DNA of 64,000 bases from positions 30,001 through 94,000 of the forward strand of contig JAOPHQ010004838.1 of NCBI GenBank assembly GCA_030340625.1. The letters run 5' to 3'. The translations under genes and the position numbers were made by a program. Positions 24,621 through 40,770 of the stretch are shown piece after piece. Numbering within the stretch: the first letter of the stretch is position 1; each line of letters begins with the position of its first letter. Below the pieces are notes generated by a model, which searched no databases, was not told the DNA's origin, and worked only from the letters and a program-made list of their open reading frames with translations. The DNA comes from Merluccius polli. Lineage: Eukaryota; Chordata; Actinopteri; Gadiformes; Merlucciidae.

Positions 24621-24659
24621 TCCATAATATAACCATCACTGTGATGGTTATATTATGGA
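24621..24659. repeat. Perfect 18-bp inverted repeat (hairpin)
   Basis: TCCATAATATAACCATCA is followed by a 3-base CTG loop and its exact reverse complement. It lies in nongenic AT-rich DNA and would form a strong stem on either strand. Confidence 0.9.
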
Positions 24660-24740
24660 ATTATCGTTTGTCTAATGTACTAAGGATCTAGTGAGATGTA
24701 CATTAAAAAAGTTGACTGAATAACATTTGGTACACAATGT

Positions 24741-25000
24741 AGGCAAGGCTACTGTAGCACATTTCATACATGAGGCAGACTCACAGTGCTTCACATAAAA
24801 ACATGTCATACAATAAAATGAAATAAGAAAAAGTTACGAAAGTTATAAAAGCACAATGATTTTTTAAAAAAGTGCAGTAAAGTTAAAAGTGCAATATAGT
24901 TAAGATTTAGCAGAAAGCTAAAGTGAACATGAACGTGTTTAGTGTTGATTTAAGAGTAGTCAGAGTTGGGGGCGAGCCTTAAAGCTTCAGGATGTTTATT
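24741..25000 (-). mobile_element. LINE 3'-end remnant, reverse orientation
   Basis: AGGCAAGGCT..TAGCACATTTCATACATGAG and GTGCTTCACATAAAAACATG, followed by A-rich sequence with GTTAAAAGTGCAATA and GTCAGAGTTGGGGGCGAGCC, match the pattern of 5'-truncated teleost LINE (Rex1/L2-type) 3' ends read on the minus strand. The family is not certain. Confidence 0.5.
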
Positions 25001-25329
25001 CAGCAATGTGTTGCACAGTAACTCATGTATCATCATCTCTGCACTGCACACACACTGTCTTTTTCATTTCTAGCCAGAGCGCCCTTTCTCCAGGAGAAGA
25101 CATTTCCATCCATGGTAATATTGCATTGCATTATAGTGGTATACTGGACGACAACCATACATGTTGACCTGTACCGTGGTAGATTCATTGAAAAGTGCAC
25201 AGCGCACTGTTGTTTGGGCGGTGTAGGCGTCAGGATACAGATGTTTGCAATGTAAAACGAAACATATGTTTGTAATAAATAGTGTAATGTAAACAGTCAG
25301 GAAAAACTGGTAAGAAATAGGATATATTA

Positions 25330-25537
<208 letters not shown>

Positions 25538-25559
25538 AAGCAGACCCAGAATATTTGTT

Positions 25560-25781
25560 TTACATTGGCCAATCGGATTCGAGCATGTTATGACATCACA
25601 TCCGGTCCGGTGACTTCCTGCCTGGTGGCAGCACGTCCGGAAGGAAGGTGGGGTTTTCGTTGTAGCGGTTGGAGCCGTTCGTTCACACAAGTCAGCGTCC
25701 GTTGGACTCGTTGTCTCTCTCCGCCAAATGCAGTCTCCCGGATAATACCAAGCCAACAGCAACCGTTCAACTCGTCCTCTG
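25560..25781 (+). promoter_or_regulatory. Candidate ralb promoter and noncoding first exon
   Basis: A CpG-containing island in AT-rich surroundings, with ETS-like motifs (ACATCCGGT, GACTTCCTG, GTCCGGAAG) and a clean donor CCTCTG|GTAAGACC at 25782. The sequence before the donor has no long coding frame, so it fits a 5'UTR exon. The next coding exon downstream on this strand is ralb at 37485. RALB in mammals also has a remote noncoding exon. The linkage is inference and needs cDNA. Confidence 0.5.
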
Positions 25782-26626
25782 GTAAGACCTTATATAATAA
25801 TACCATTAAAAAAATCTACAGTTTGAGCGGAATTACACGTGAAAACGCGCCTAAATACAAACGTACAATTGGCAACGTTCCCTAAATAAAGGAAACAGCC
25901 AGCGACCCACTGTGGTTATCAACACGAGTCTACGAGTATGCATTGTTGTGTAATGTGTTGTATTGTATTGTGTATTGTCTTATTTCCAAATGGCCCCTTT
26001 TTGAACATGTTGTCGGTGCTTGTCGTTTTTATGTCTTACTGAATTGATATGGCCAGCTCACTGCGTCCTGCTGATAACTGTCCTGGTGCAACGTAGCGGC
26101 AGCAGGCAGACAGGAGACTATTGATCCGTGAGTTAGCTACACAGACATTGGTGTTGTCTGTGTAGCAGACAGTGCAACTTACTTCACTTACTTTAACTTT
26201 AATTACTGTCGTTGTTGTCGTCGTTGTTGTTGTTGTTGTTCTTTGTGTCAACGTGGTCTGGTCGTTTTTAAGTGTTTAAAAACAACAACAGTGGGCATAG
26301 AGCGACAAACAGGCGACGTCTGACGCGGGTGGTACCGGACGGCCGGTCCGGACGGAGAGGCTTTCATTGGACATGCATAAGTCATTCATTCAGATATTTG
26401 CCTTGTTAGACCCGATGATGACACCCCCCCCACCCCGAGGACGTGACACGCCCAAGGTTGTCTGCCTTGAACCGGTCCGCACACAAGACGTGTTTCCACA
26501 ACAGTTTGCTCTTTTCGTTTGTCAGGCTGTTTACACCGTCAATAACAAGGGTGTTCAGGATCTGGTCTCAACCTGTAGGGCCATCATTCAATCCTCTTTG
26601 TGAATGGTTTGCGTTGTAACCGTTAA

Positions 26627-26691
26627 AACACACACACACATACACATACACACATACATACATACATACATACATACATGCATACATACAT

Positions 26692-26760
<69 letters not shown>

Positions 26761-26772
26761 CACACACACATA
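26627..26772. repeat. Compound (CA)n/(CATA)n microsatellite
   Basis: CA units, then about 14 CATA units, then CA units again. Confidence 0.95.
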
Positions 26773-27475
26773 CATATTGGGTTCAACTAAGACGTGCGTT
26801 ACTTCACTTTGGGTTACGCCATGGTAACTGAATTCATAATGTCAAAACATTTTTTTTTCAATTAAATGATGCAAAGCAGATTGTGCCACCCGCACAAACT
26901 GCACACGATCAAGTTAATCTGGAATGATTGTTCCTCCACATTTCATTGCATCCTGTTCCAGAAGGGAGAGTCGCACTCGCAAGTTGTGTACCGCGGAGAG
27001 AGAGCTCATTCCCCACACGTGAGGGTGGAGCTCATCATAAACGTGGTGTAAGAATAACCTGAAGACTGAAATGATCATTGTGGCGTTATGTCGCTTATAG
27101 CAGTAAATCAATTGACGTAAGCTGTGATAATGGCAACGCCTGTGTATATACACAACAGTTCGATTTCTAACATGCAATTTAGCCCATACACCGATTACTG
27201 AAATTGCACTATGCTGTAGTGTTTGCAGGACCACTTAAATATTTACACCATTGCCTTAAGCCGTCTATAATCCGTTTATTATTGTCCAGGGTTTAGAAGC
27301 TTGTTAAAATGAGTAGGAGTTGCTTTTCTATAGGCCTTGTCCATAAGGGTTGTGGAATTTGTTAAAGATAAAATATGGCTAATGGCTAGATGTTGCTGTC
27401 GCTGTGTTGACCATAATTATCACAAGGGAGAGTCTGCCCTAACGAGGCCTGGTTAGCATCATACTTATCTTGGAT

Positions 27476-27510
27476 CCAGAAGTTCGACAAAGCTATAGCC
27501 GAACTTCTGG
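27476..27510. repeat. 11-bp perfect inverted repeat
   Basis: CCAGAAGTTCG and CGAACTTCTGG around a 13-base spacer. It may be a DNA-element remnant or a chance hairpin. Confidence 0.6.
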
Positions 27511-30500
27511 GGGGAGACTGCACAGCGCCTGGGCCGGAAACCAGAAAGTGCGAGGGGTGGAGTTAAGCATTGTTTCCTGTTTTGTTATGTAGATATTCTT
27601 TCGAAGATAATCTCACATTAGCGAGTGGCAACATGTAGGTTTCTACAGTGGCCACAGGTTTGACAGAAGGTTTAAGCTTGTCTTCCCACCAGCTACAGGA
27701 AACGTTTTGTTTACCTGTGCTGGCAGTGTTTGCGTTCAAGCCAAGGAGGGATACCGACAATGGGAAGACGATGCTATCATTTTAGTTATCGGTCCTCTGA
27801 GATGAATGGTCAGCCATATCACGTTTGTTGTGGATCCACCGGTCAGCTTGTTTCCAGTAGAGACCCATTCCATGTAACGCACGTCTACAGAACCCGCCCC
27901 CCCCCAGCAACGTGATTGGTCGAAACAAATTTGAAGCGAAAGGAAATGAAACCAGATTTGAGTTTGTCTGCCATCAGACTTGAGATGTTAATCTAAAGTC
28001 TGTTTTTGTGAAACTAGCATCATATAGTCTATGGTTAGCATGGGTCTCCTCCCCTGAAAACCGTAGTGAAGTGCTGTGATCATTTAATCAACATACATTT
28101 TAATGGCTACTGGTTAAACATTTCGTAACTCATATTACCTAGGAATTATGGGTTATAGCTTACACATTGCACCACACTAGTTGATGTTCTTAACATTACC
28201 TAATAGGGTATAAGCCTAGCACCACTCAATATATACTTTCCATGCAACTACATGTTCAAATATTTCACACTATTGACAATTGTATTCATGTGTTATGTAA
28301 TTGCTGACTCCAGCACAAAAATGGTTTTGCCATAACTATTTGCAGATTGTTTAGCCATTCTGGATAGTTTTACAATGACTGAGATATCCATCCGGGCCAC
28401 ACCTCCCTTCCTCTCTAGTGAAGGAATTTGAAGAACATTCTTTTTGATATAATTTTTCGCTTCAAAATAAGAGGTTAATTGTTAGTTGACGGAAACAGAA
28501 TGAAGTCACCACTATCATTAAAAAAAAAAAAAAAAAAGGTCATCACATTTTTGGAGTAAAAAAAGGAAACGCTGGCTTAACATTTTCGTCACAGTCATCA
28601 TCACAGTTCCAGATTATTCTCCAGTTAAAAGACGACTCATCATTTGGTTTTATGCTGATGTACATTATACGAAAAAGTTTTTTCTTCAGATGTGAACTTT
28701 TGAAATAGGGGTTTTTCTATGGGTTGTACTAGACAACACAGTGACTAGTTTCATGGCTTCTTTGGCCTGCAGCTTCTTCTCTTCTGAGAAGTGGACAAAG
28801 GTCATGTGAATGGAGCTAAAACAGCCGTGTATTTCATTTCCCCTGAGCTGCCTGGGACCATCTGATGTTTATGCTAGTGCTTCCAACGTCTTCATTTTCC
28901 GTCAACCTGTCAGAAGGATACAAATGCGTTGGTTTTTTTTTTCAGTACCATTTTCCCAAAGAATTAGGAAAAAAACCTGTTTGAGGCTCCTTTAGTTATT
29001 ATTCATATTGCAACATTTGAACCAACGATGGCAAGAAGTGATGTGGGGATATGCACCTAGTATGTAGACTACCTGTGAATATACCACATGATCACATTAT
29101 TACTAGGCTGTTGGTTTTAGTCCAGTTTTTAACTTTTAAGGAGTAATCAAATGCTGTCCGCCTATGATCAAACCTTGAGGATGCTTGCCAGGTTATGTCA
29201 CTTGCCATATGACCAATATGAACCAATCAGAAAGAGCAATTGCATTAGCTTAAGTGTTTTGGCGCTGTACCTGAGGTTTGATTTATATTCTTTTTTTAGC
29301 TTCATCTTATCAGAGATCTATTTGATGATGGCGATGTCTAGCCAGGAGGATGATGACCATACTGACTGACTGAATTAAATGTACTTTCCACCCCAGATGT
29401 GAGGTACTGGGGAAGTGATGTTTGATCCATTCACACCGGAGTATGGCCATTGGAAAACACTGGATTGTCTCCTTTTCCACCAGAGCAGGATGTGGGTCCA
29501 AACACAAGCTGCTGAGTCGTTTACCGTGGCACATATCTGGCAGTGGCGTAACGGTTTTCTTCCCCTTGGATAGACGGCAAAAGCTTGAAAAACATCTCAC
29601 CTCAACGACCAGACATGTGTTTAACAGGAACAGAACCAGGATGCCAGTGTAATTAGCCTTTTATATTGGCCTCAGTTGAACTGGGGTTGACACCTAGGTG
29701 GGGAAGCAGTCTACTCTTTCCCACCAATTAACTATTGTCTTATTCTTGCAGTATAGAGACACAATAGTTGGCAATGGGTAATGGTTTTGTGTTAAGTTGT
29801 TGAAGTGTTTTTTTTGTTTGTTCCCCATGACTTAAAGGGAACAAACTAAATCATGGATCATGTTTCTTGAACAGAGTTTGCTTAACCCTAATCAGAACTC
29901 ACAGAATTACGTAATTCTGCGTTATTCACATATTAACTAGCTGGCCTAGTTGTTGTAATCATGCCACCATGTAAAATGGTGTGGTATAGGATAAGGAATG
30001 TCCTGTCGTGCTAAATATAGGAAACGTATACTGAAAGCGAGCGTTTTAGTGGTTGCTTTGAATGGCTAGGACCCAACTGTTTTAATTCAGGAGAAATAAA
30101 ATGTCGTTGGAACCAAACCACAGGAATTGATTAACCTATTTTTAATTCTTCTTCTTAGTGCTGATATTGAGTTGTAAACAAATGCATCGTTAATTTATAG
30201 AATAATATAGTTTTACATTTGCAATATCATTCTTAAAATATTACCCTTACCCTATGACGTGTAATCAGAGGATGAATTTCGGCTGCTATCTCCGAGAATG
30301 AGCAAATTGCCTCATCTGTTGGCCGTCAACTGACTTGAGGAAGTGTACGTAGGAAGTGCACCTGTTCTGTGTTAGATCTCATGTCTATTAATGTTACTGA
30401 TTTGCCCGTTAACCCTATTACAGTTAATTTTGGACATTTGTATAAATTATCATATGAAAATGTTCCCAAGCAACAAGGGGCATATTTGGTCTATGTCTCC

Positions 30501-33500
30501 TGTATGGTGGTCATTATTTTCTTTGTGTTAAATGTGGACACCATAACAAGTTGATATTTCCCTTTTTAATGGATGACTTCTGGGCTCATCTTCTAGTGCT
30601 TCAACAGCTGTCATGTGACGAGTAGAGTTGCATGGTGGTGTTCAGGTTGTGTTGAACCACTTCCTCTTACAACTTTTCCCATGAATACATATTCCCCCCC
30701 CCCCCACACTTTACACATGCTCTGTTTTCTATAAATGAGTATACCTTTATGAATTATTTCTTTCCAACAAGCCTGTTGCAAAGAGTACAGTCTGGAAGAA
30801 CAAGCTGAGGTCTTTCATCATACTGTACATGCCGATGTGTCTAAATACGTACGTACTGTACGCTTGGTATTTTCAACATGGTTGCTTTACAGAATTACAG
30901 AACATTAAAAAGAACAAGGGAACTAAATCAGGGAAGTCACCTGTTATGAACATATACAATGGGGGGGATGTAGGAGACCAACATGATCATATAGGGTTTC
31001 AAGTTTGCTTGCAACTATATCCGTAGTTGAATAACAAATGCTGCTTGTCTAGTATGTACCTATCCAGGGCCATTACATGACTCTATGACACATGTATTGT
31101 GTATAATATTCATTCTACTATTTATGAATTGTAAAAACTGCATGTGGCACTGAACAATCGGATGCCAAATGATCTGACTGCGGACAGTGTTAAAAACACT
31201 TACTGACATGGGGCACCCAAAGGAAACAAACCAACCATGCTTCACAGACAGTGGTGACAGTTAAATGAACTGTAACCAGCCTAACCCTAAAACACCTGTA
31301 GCTGACTAGCTTGCCAAGTCGAGCAACTACCATGCCATTGCCTCCCCACAGGTCTGACCACTTCATCCCCACTTATAGAAAGCGCGAATGGGCGACGTCC
31401 CAGCGTTAGACACTGTATAAGAATTAACCCGCGTGGTTCGGGAGAGAGTATATCAATGGCTGATTAGGGTTGGGATATCCAAAGTGTAGGTTGCAAATTG
31501 TTTTGACGGATCACTGCACCAAGCTTAATTTCATTATGAAGAGCAGAACATCAGCATGACTATAATAATCCTCCCCACCCATGGCACCCCGCCCTTTTCT
31601 GTCAGCAACCTGACAACGGCTGGCACACCACCACTTTTAATCAAGACACGCCATGTGCCTGACACGAAAGACATTGGCTTTAAGTGAAGACATGATGAGA
31701 ATGATTAGACAGACGGACATTTCTTTCATGTATTAAGTGTATCAGTTACTCGGGTCCAAGCGGACGACGAGTGAACCCGTGCTGAAGGGAGCCGCCTGGT
31801 TTTCTAACTTTCCGCGTCAGCTTATAGGAATGCTGCAGTAACAGGAGGGCGGCTACGACGTCAACGCAGGGTGAGCTGGAACAGTTGTTGTTGTTTCTAC
31901 CCTCCCTTGTTCTATCTCCACAATCACATCCAGATGCATGGCGCCGAGAGCCAGGATCTCTGTCCTGTCCTCGGCTGCGGCCTTTGGCCAAACTGAGTGG
32001 CAGTTTGCGGTGATCGTTGTGTTCGTCATCCAATGCAAATCGGCCTTGTTTGCGATTTATAAAGTACAAATTCCACTGCAGTTTCCACTTTGGGGTCTTG
32101 GGTCAATTCCAATGCACATTGGCTCCATGTTGCTCTCCCGTGTATATAATGTAATTTTCTTTCCAAGCAACAGTTTTCTGAGCTTATTTCATTACCAATA
32201 TCCCATGGAGAACTGCAGAGGTTGATGTGTTTTCATAGCACTTTGGGCAGGATACAGCTTTAATATTTTTTACACATCAAATAAATATTAGATTAAACAA
32301 ATTACCAGCACGTCTGGCCTTTCAAAGCACAGATGTTTCCCATATTTTACAAATACCACACGAAGCACAACACAGTAGTTACAAAGTATTTCTTTAAATA
32401 TTACTTAGACATACTTTATAACTACTTTGTTACCTGTAAGCTTAGTCCAGTGAAAGGTGTGTGCTTCAGTTCAAGTGTTTGTCTGTTCTGTAGTTTTCCC
32501 GCCATGGTGAACTAGTACGCGGTAATTTCACAGTTGCAAAAACGGGATCAAGGAGAAGAATCGCAACGGTGGTTTCTTTCAAAGGAACTCGTATTGAAGT
32601 GGAGGGGAAGTGTTACAGCACGGTTTGCTTTAAAGAAGAAGAAGCCTACTTACTTAGTAGCTACTGCCAATGCAGAAGGGGTTTGTGCCACAGCAGAGAG
32701 GATGTACCCCCCATCCCCTCTCATCTTTTACTCAAAGGTTCCTCTGTGCTGAAGTTAGTTGGTATGCATCACATCTGATCTGTCCTTGGACTTCATGGAT
32801 GCATGTTATTCATGAAAAACCCCCATCAATTTTGTTTTTGAAACCAGCAAGCCCCATAGACCAAGAGCCGTCCCCTTTCTTATCTTACCCACAGCCTGTT
32901 CATTTTTGGAGAGAGGAGAGATGCTGACAAAATGGCATCTTTTCCCTTGTCTCCAGTCTGTTTTGCTCTTCAATTATTCATTGTTACTTGTTTATGCAAT
33001 GCCATCAACGAGCCAGGACAAGTGGGATTTCTTTCTTTGAATCCTAGCAAAATGACTCGAGAAAAACAGGTGTGGTAGTTGTTGTTGCTTGAGGACAAGA
33101 CAGCCTTGTCTTGAAGGCGGGGTTATGTTAGTGCTGTTCAGCGTTGCATATTATTTGGCAAATAAAGAGCATTTATGAATTAATAAACAATGAGGAGCAT
33201 TAACGTACAATTCATCGACACAAGCGGCTCAAAGAGGCTTTGTGTCTCGTCATCGATTGTGACAACTGTAATTATTTTACACTATCTCATCAGGCTACAT
33301 CTGAGCAAATGGCCTTTAGCTTATTTTGGAAAAATTAATGAATAACTTGAACGAAGCAATGTTGTAGCCGGCACCACTTATGCCTGATACCGATTTATAG
33401 TGTCTATCTTTATTGACTGATGCGGAGTGCAAAGACAATGGATTACTTTACTGAACGCTGCAGGTCACCAGGTCAGTGTTCACATTGAAGACATTGTTCT

Positions 33501-33858
33501 TCTATTGTTCTTTCATAGCGCACATGTTGACTATTGATATAATTAGTGATATTTTTCCGATCCCAATACCTACGTATATCCGACCGCGCTATCGTTTTGA
33601 TGCACAGACTGCATAACGGTCCAGGGAGCCATGCGAACCACCGCTAATAGCACATTTCCAGAGAGGAAGCAGGGAGAGCAGAGGCAGGAACATGGGACTT
33701 GGAGCAGGGTATTTTTGCAGGTAACCCCCAACCTTTCACCCCCAATCTCATGATGCAGAGAGGAAATTCCCCTCCTGTTGTTTTCCTCTGGGGTGGAGAG
33801 AGGAGGTCGATGATGGTGGGGGTGGGGGGTGAGGATGTATGGTATACTCCTCAGTTTA

Positions 33859-33859
<1 letters not shown>

Positions 33860-33922
<63 letters not shown>
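33860..33922. repeat. (CA)n microsatellite
   Basis: About 31 perfect CA units. Confidence 0.95.
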
Positions 33923-33923
<1 letters not shown>

Positions 33924-34334
33924 CACATATGCTGAGCCGTTGTTTGTGCCAGGCCCCATTTCACTCCTCAACTTCTGCTTTTGTGGGGGGGGGTTTTCTA
34001 ACATTGGCAAAGCATCCGCACCTCACCCCCACAACCAAAAGGTGGCAATTACCCAATACCCCGCCTCCCTCATTCTGTTCTCCGCTCATCTCTGTGCTGT
34101 CTGGCTGCATTATCCACAGGGGAAGGGCCGGGTCTCTCTCATCCACCTTTTCCATCCCATCATGGCCATTTTGTCCATCGGTGTTGTTGTGCTTAATCTC
34201 CACTGAGCACTACAGGGGGCCACAGGGCGTAGAGTTCGGGAGAGCCGAGACCGAGACTTTGCATTCCCATGTGATCCTTGCTAAAGAAAAACACATTATT
34301 AAACAATTGGAGAGGAGAATTATAACCTATATGC

Positions 34335-34603
34335 TAGGGCTGCAACGATTAGTTGATTAATCTTGTAGTTGAAAATTATTCAAATCTAATTTTGATAACT
34401 GATTAATCATTTGAGTCATTCATCAAGTACACATGCCAAACATTTGCTGCTTAATGTTTCAGAAATTGGAATATTTGGTTCATGGATTATTATGAAAATG
34501 AAAACTTTTTTTTCTTGGCTGCTTGTCAGATAAAGCAAGACATCACATCAACTATGTTCGTTAGATTAATCGACTATGAAAATAATCGTTAGTTGCAGCC
34601 CTA
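34335..34603. mobile_element. hAT-like MITE in the proposed ralb intron 1
   Basis: Ends TAGGGCTGCAACGATTAGTT and its counterpart GTTAGTTGCAGCCCTA, i.e. inverted TAGGGCTGCAAC termini. The interior is rich in ATTAATC/GATTAATC. The flanks CTATATGC (34327-34334) and ATGTATGC (34604-34611) match at 6 of 8 positions, consistent with an aged 8-bp duplication typical of hAT elements. Confidence 0.8.
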
Positions 34604-34770
34604 ATGTATGCATATCGCATACTTAGAAGGTTATTACCCCTCTTTAATATTTTCAATCGGTTATCTACCAATGAATGGTGCAAAGAATTCATTTTAGTGT
34701 GGCGAGTTCATTGTCATAACTAACTATGTAAAGGAAGGAAGGAGCTGGAAAACCTCAATTTGAGTTGTAA

Positions 34771-34824
34771 GTGAGTGTGTGTGTGTGTGTGTGTGCGTGT
34801 GTGCATGCGTGTGCGTATACACGT

Positions 34825-34854
<30 letters not shown>
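34771..34854. repeat. (GT)n microsatellite, imperfect
   Basis: GT repeat with GTGC and GTAT interruptions. Confidence 0.9.
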
Positions 34855-34855
<1 letters not shown>

Positions 34856-36689
34856 AATAAATTGCATTGTGGTCCATCTGACAGCTATCAAATGAATATC
34901 CAGCCTCTCCCTGAGGCCTGCCTGACGGACATGCTCTCTGTCATCTATATTTCAGCAGTGGATCCCCAAGTTATTAAAAGAGGGAGATGACCCCTTTATA
35001 GTGAAACTCCCATCTCGTTTTCTCTCCCCACCCACTGTCACCCCATATCTAGGTCAAGACGTCAGCAGTTTCTCTTGAGCCGCGTCCACTATCTCTTTTA
35101 GTTATGGGTACGTCTTTGGGGGTGGTGCATGCTGGAAGAGGTACATCAATTGATGTGCGCTTTTGTCTTCTTTAAATTGGTCATATTTTTGTGTATGGGC
35201 GGCGTATTATTTAGTCCTTGTTGTTGCGTGACATTGTTACTTTCTCACCTGGTGGTGGTGCATGGCTGGTGCGATCATTTTGACACTCACTCATTGATTC
35301 ACAATGACAAACGTGTATGTATGCGCCCCCCCCTTAGCCGAGCTGCTGAACGGGATTAGCGTTTCTAGTAGTTTGACCGAAAGCAGGAGGAGGCCGCGGA
35401 GGAGTGTGGATATCCGTCTCGGCAGCCTTCGCATCGCCATGACAACTGGAAACAAAGCCAGGAAAACTCCAAGGCCGAACCCAGGTTTCCTGGTTGTGGA
35501 GAGTCAGCACAGACCATCACATTTTGAACAACTATTTTGTACAAAAGTGTCACGCCTACAGACAAATCATTTTCAGCTCAAAACAGCACAGCTGACAGAG
35601 GACCACATTTAACTTGATAAATGGGCAGCAGTTGGAAGACATGCTGAGCAGGGTGGCTGGGGTCCAGGGTGATTTTCTTCAATGTCCGGTTAACTGTGTT
35701 TGAGGTGGAGAGACTCTCCTGTCGATGGAAGGGGGAGGCCAATGATTTGGATGGATGATCAGTTGATGATGCGTTGGGAGTTTTTTGTTTGTGTGTGCGG
35801 CTGGCCGAGCTGTTGTACCAGACCGTTATGGGGGATGTGAGAATGCATTCAATGATGGCTTGATTATAGAAACGGTGTCAGAGATGCTGTTTTAAGTAGG
35901 GGATGCTGTTTTTCTGCGCACATTTTTTTTTCAAGCATGAAAAACGGACCTACAGCAAATCAACGATCAAAGTTTGGCACATTTGCTCAGTAAACTGAGC
36001 CATTAGTGACATTTAGGTTGTGACAAAATGATATTCAGAGAGCAATATATTTGAATGTAATTCAAATTTGCTGTTCAATGACATTGTAAATTTGATTAGC
36101 TGAAGATGCAACTTTCCAGCAATAAACTATAATGATTAGAATATTGTCGGGACAGCGTAATCCCAACGGTAGTATACGTGATAAGCCAATAATGTCACTA
36201 ATGGCCGTGTTGTCGAGTGTCCAGCAGTTAAACCTCTGGATGAGGGCAGGAAAGGAGAAGTGGAGCAAGGCCAAATGCCGAATGTTGACTGTCACATGAC
36301 ACATGTGACACGTGACAATGGCAACAGTTGTTAGACAGACATCGGCCTCTGGACTGTTGGCATGTGTATTGGCAGGAATCCGGGGATCACAAATGGTGTC
36401 ACAATACAGGGCCATGATTTCATGTTAGGATGCACTGTGAAACATGGTGACATTTTTTGCCTGTGTGCAATAAAATACAAGATGACAACAAACTATTATA
36501 TCACAACAAAATATCACTATTATTAAACAGTATTGTAATGCAACCTAGCGGAGAGTGGATGCCCATCCATGAATTAAGCTGGAAATCTTGACATGTTTGA
36601 AACCCATATAGTTGATTAAAAAAAAAAAAAAAAGTGTGTTGAAAGGACAATACTGTATGATTTTCTGTGCCAAGACAATGGCTGCAGAG

Positions 36690-37290
36690 GACACTGACTC
36701 TTAACAAACATTAATGGAGCCTCGGAGCGCTCCGGTGCAAAGGCCACTCCATTTTAAGAGACCGCAGGCGGCACCCTTTTACAGCGTCCAACCAGTAAAC
36801 CGCGACCTTGGGTACTTAATTTGGACGGGTTTGAAAGCTGGTCTGACAGAGATGGAGCATGCAGGAGTCGACCCCCACTCCCGATTTTTCTCCCCCTCTG
36901 AGGCGAAGGGCCACCAAAGTGCAGGCCGACGTCCCGCCGCGTCTCCCTGCGCTTATGGTTCGCTCCCTGTGCCCTACTTTTAATGTGCTCCCTAAATGCC
37001 GTCTTTAAAATGGAGGATTGCCAATCCTCCGGTGGCAAGGACCTTTTGATGGGGACCTTCTTTAATGCTGGGGGGGTGGGCGGCGGGGGGGGTCTTGTTG
37101 GACCAAATCCTGGGGCCTTGGCAGAGTAAGTTATTGCCATCTTGGAAGTCTGTGAATGCAGTGATTACCATCTGTTCTGGTTTGCTGCTACCGCGCGCCG
37201 GACAGTGTCCATACATCTCCGCGCAACCCTTGTGGTCCCCCGTGGGCAATCGGAGAAAAAGGCGGCGGCCCACATTATTTTTGTCCACAA
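36690..37290. promoter_or_regulatory. GC-richer unique block upstream of ralb exon 2
   Basis: About 600 bases with higher GC and few repeats, including GGAGGATTG-CC-AATCCTCC-like dyads near 37012-37031. It could be a regulatory element of ralb or an alternative promoter. No exon was recognised. Confidence 0.25.
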
Positions 37291-37373
37291 TTATTGATTG
37301 CACTTGTTATTCTGTTTTTTCTTCCCCATGAAGGTGGCGCCGGTGTGTTTTTGGGGCTGTAACAAGGAAGCGC

Positions 37374-37417
37374 GCACGTGTGTGTGTGTGTGTGTGCGTG
37401 TGTGTGTGCGTGTGTGC

Positions 37418-37449
<32 letters not shown>

Positions 37450-37452
37450 GCG
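37374..37452. repeat. (GT)n microsatellite just upstream of the ralb ATG
   Basis: GT repeat with GTGC variants ending about 32 bases before the start codon. A possible acceptor (CCCCATGAAG at about 37325-37334) lies upstream of it, in which case the repeat is in the 5'UTR. Confidence 0.85.
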
Positions 37453-37484
37453 CGCACGTGAGGGGGAAACCGAGGGATTCAGCG

Positions 37485-40770
<3,286 letters not shown>

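Larger units (their letters stand above)
25782..37484 (+). other. Long gene-free stretch, probable ralb intron 1
   Basis: No conserved coding exon was recognised on either strand. It holds the ACAT/CA array (26627-26772), CA array (33860-33922), GT array (34771-34854), a hAT-like MITE (34335-34603) and poly-A/T runs. Inverted repeats occur at 27476-27510 and a GC-richer block at 36690-37290. The rest is unremarkable AT-rich sequence. Confidence 0.5.

Noticed and set aside
33570..34010. 146-aa minus-strand ORF
   Set aside because: Half of it is Cys-Val from the CA repeat. The rest has no family resemblance and no splice context.
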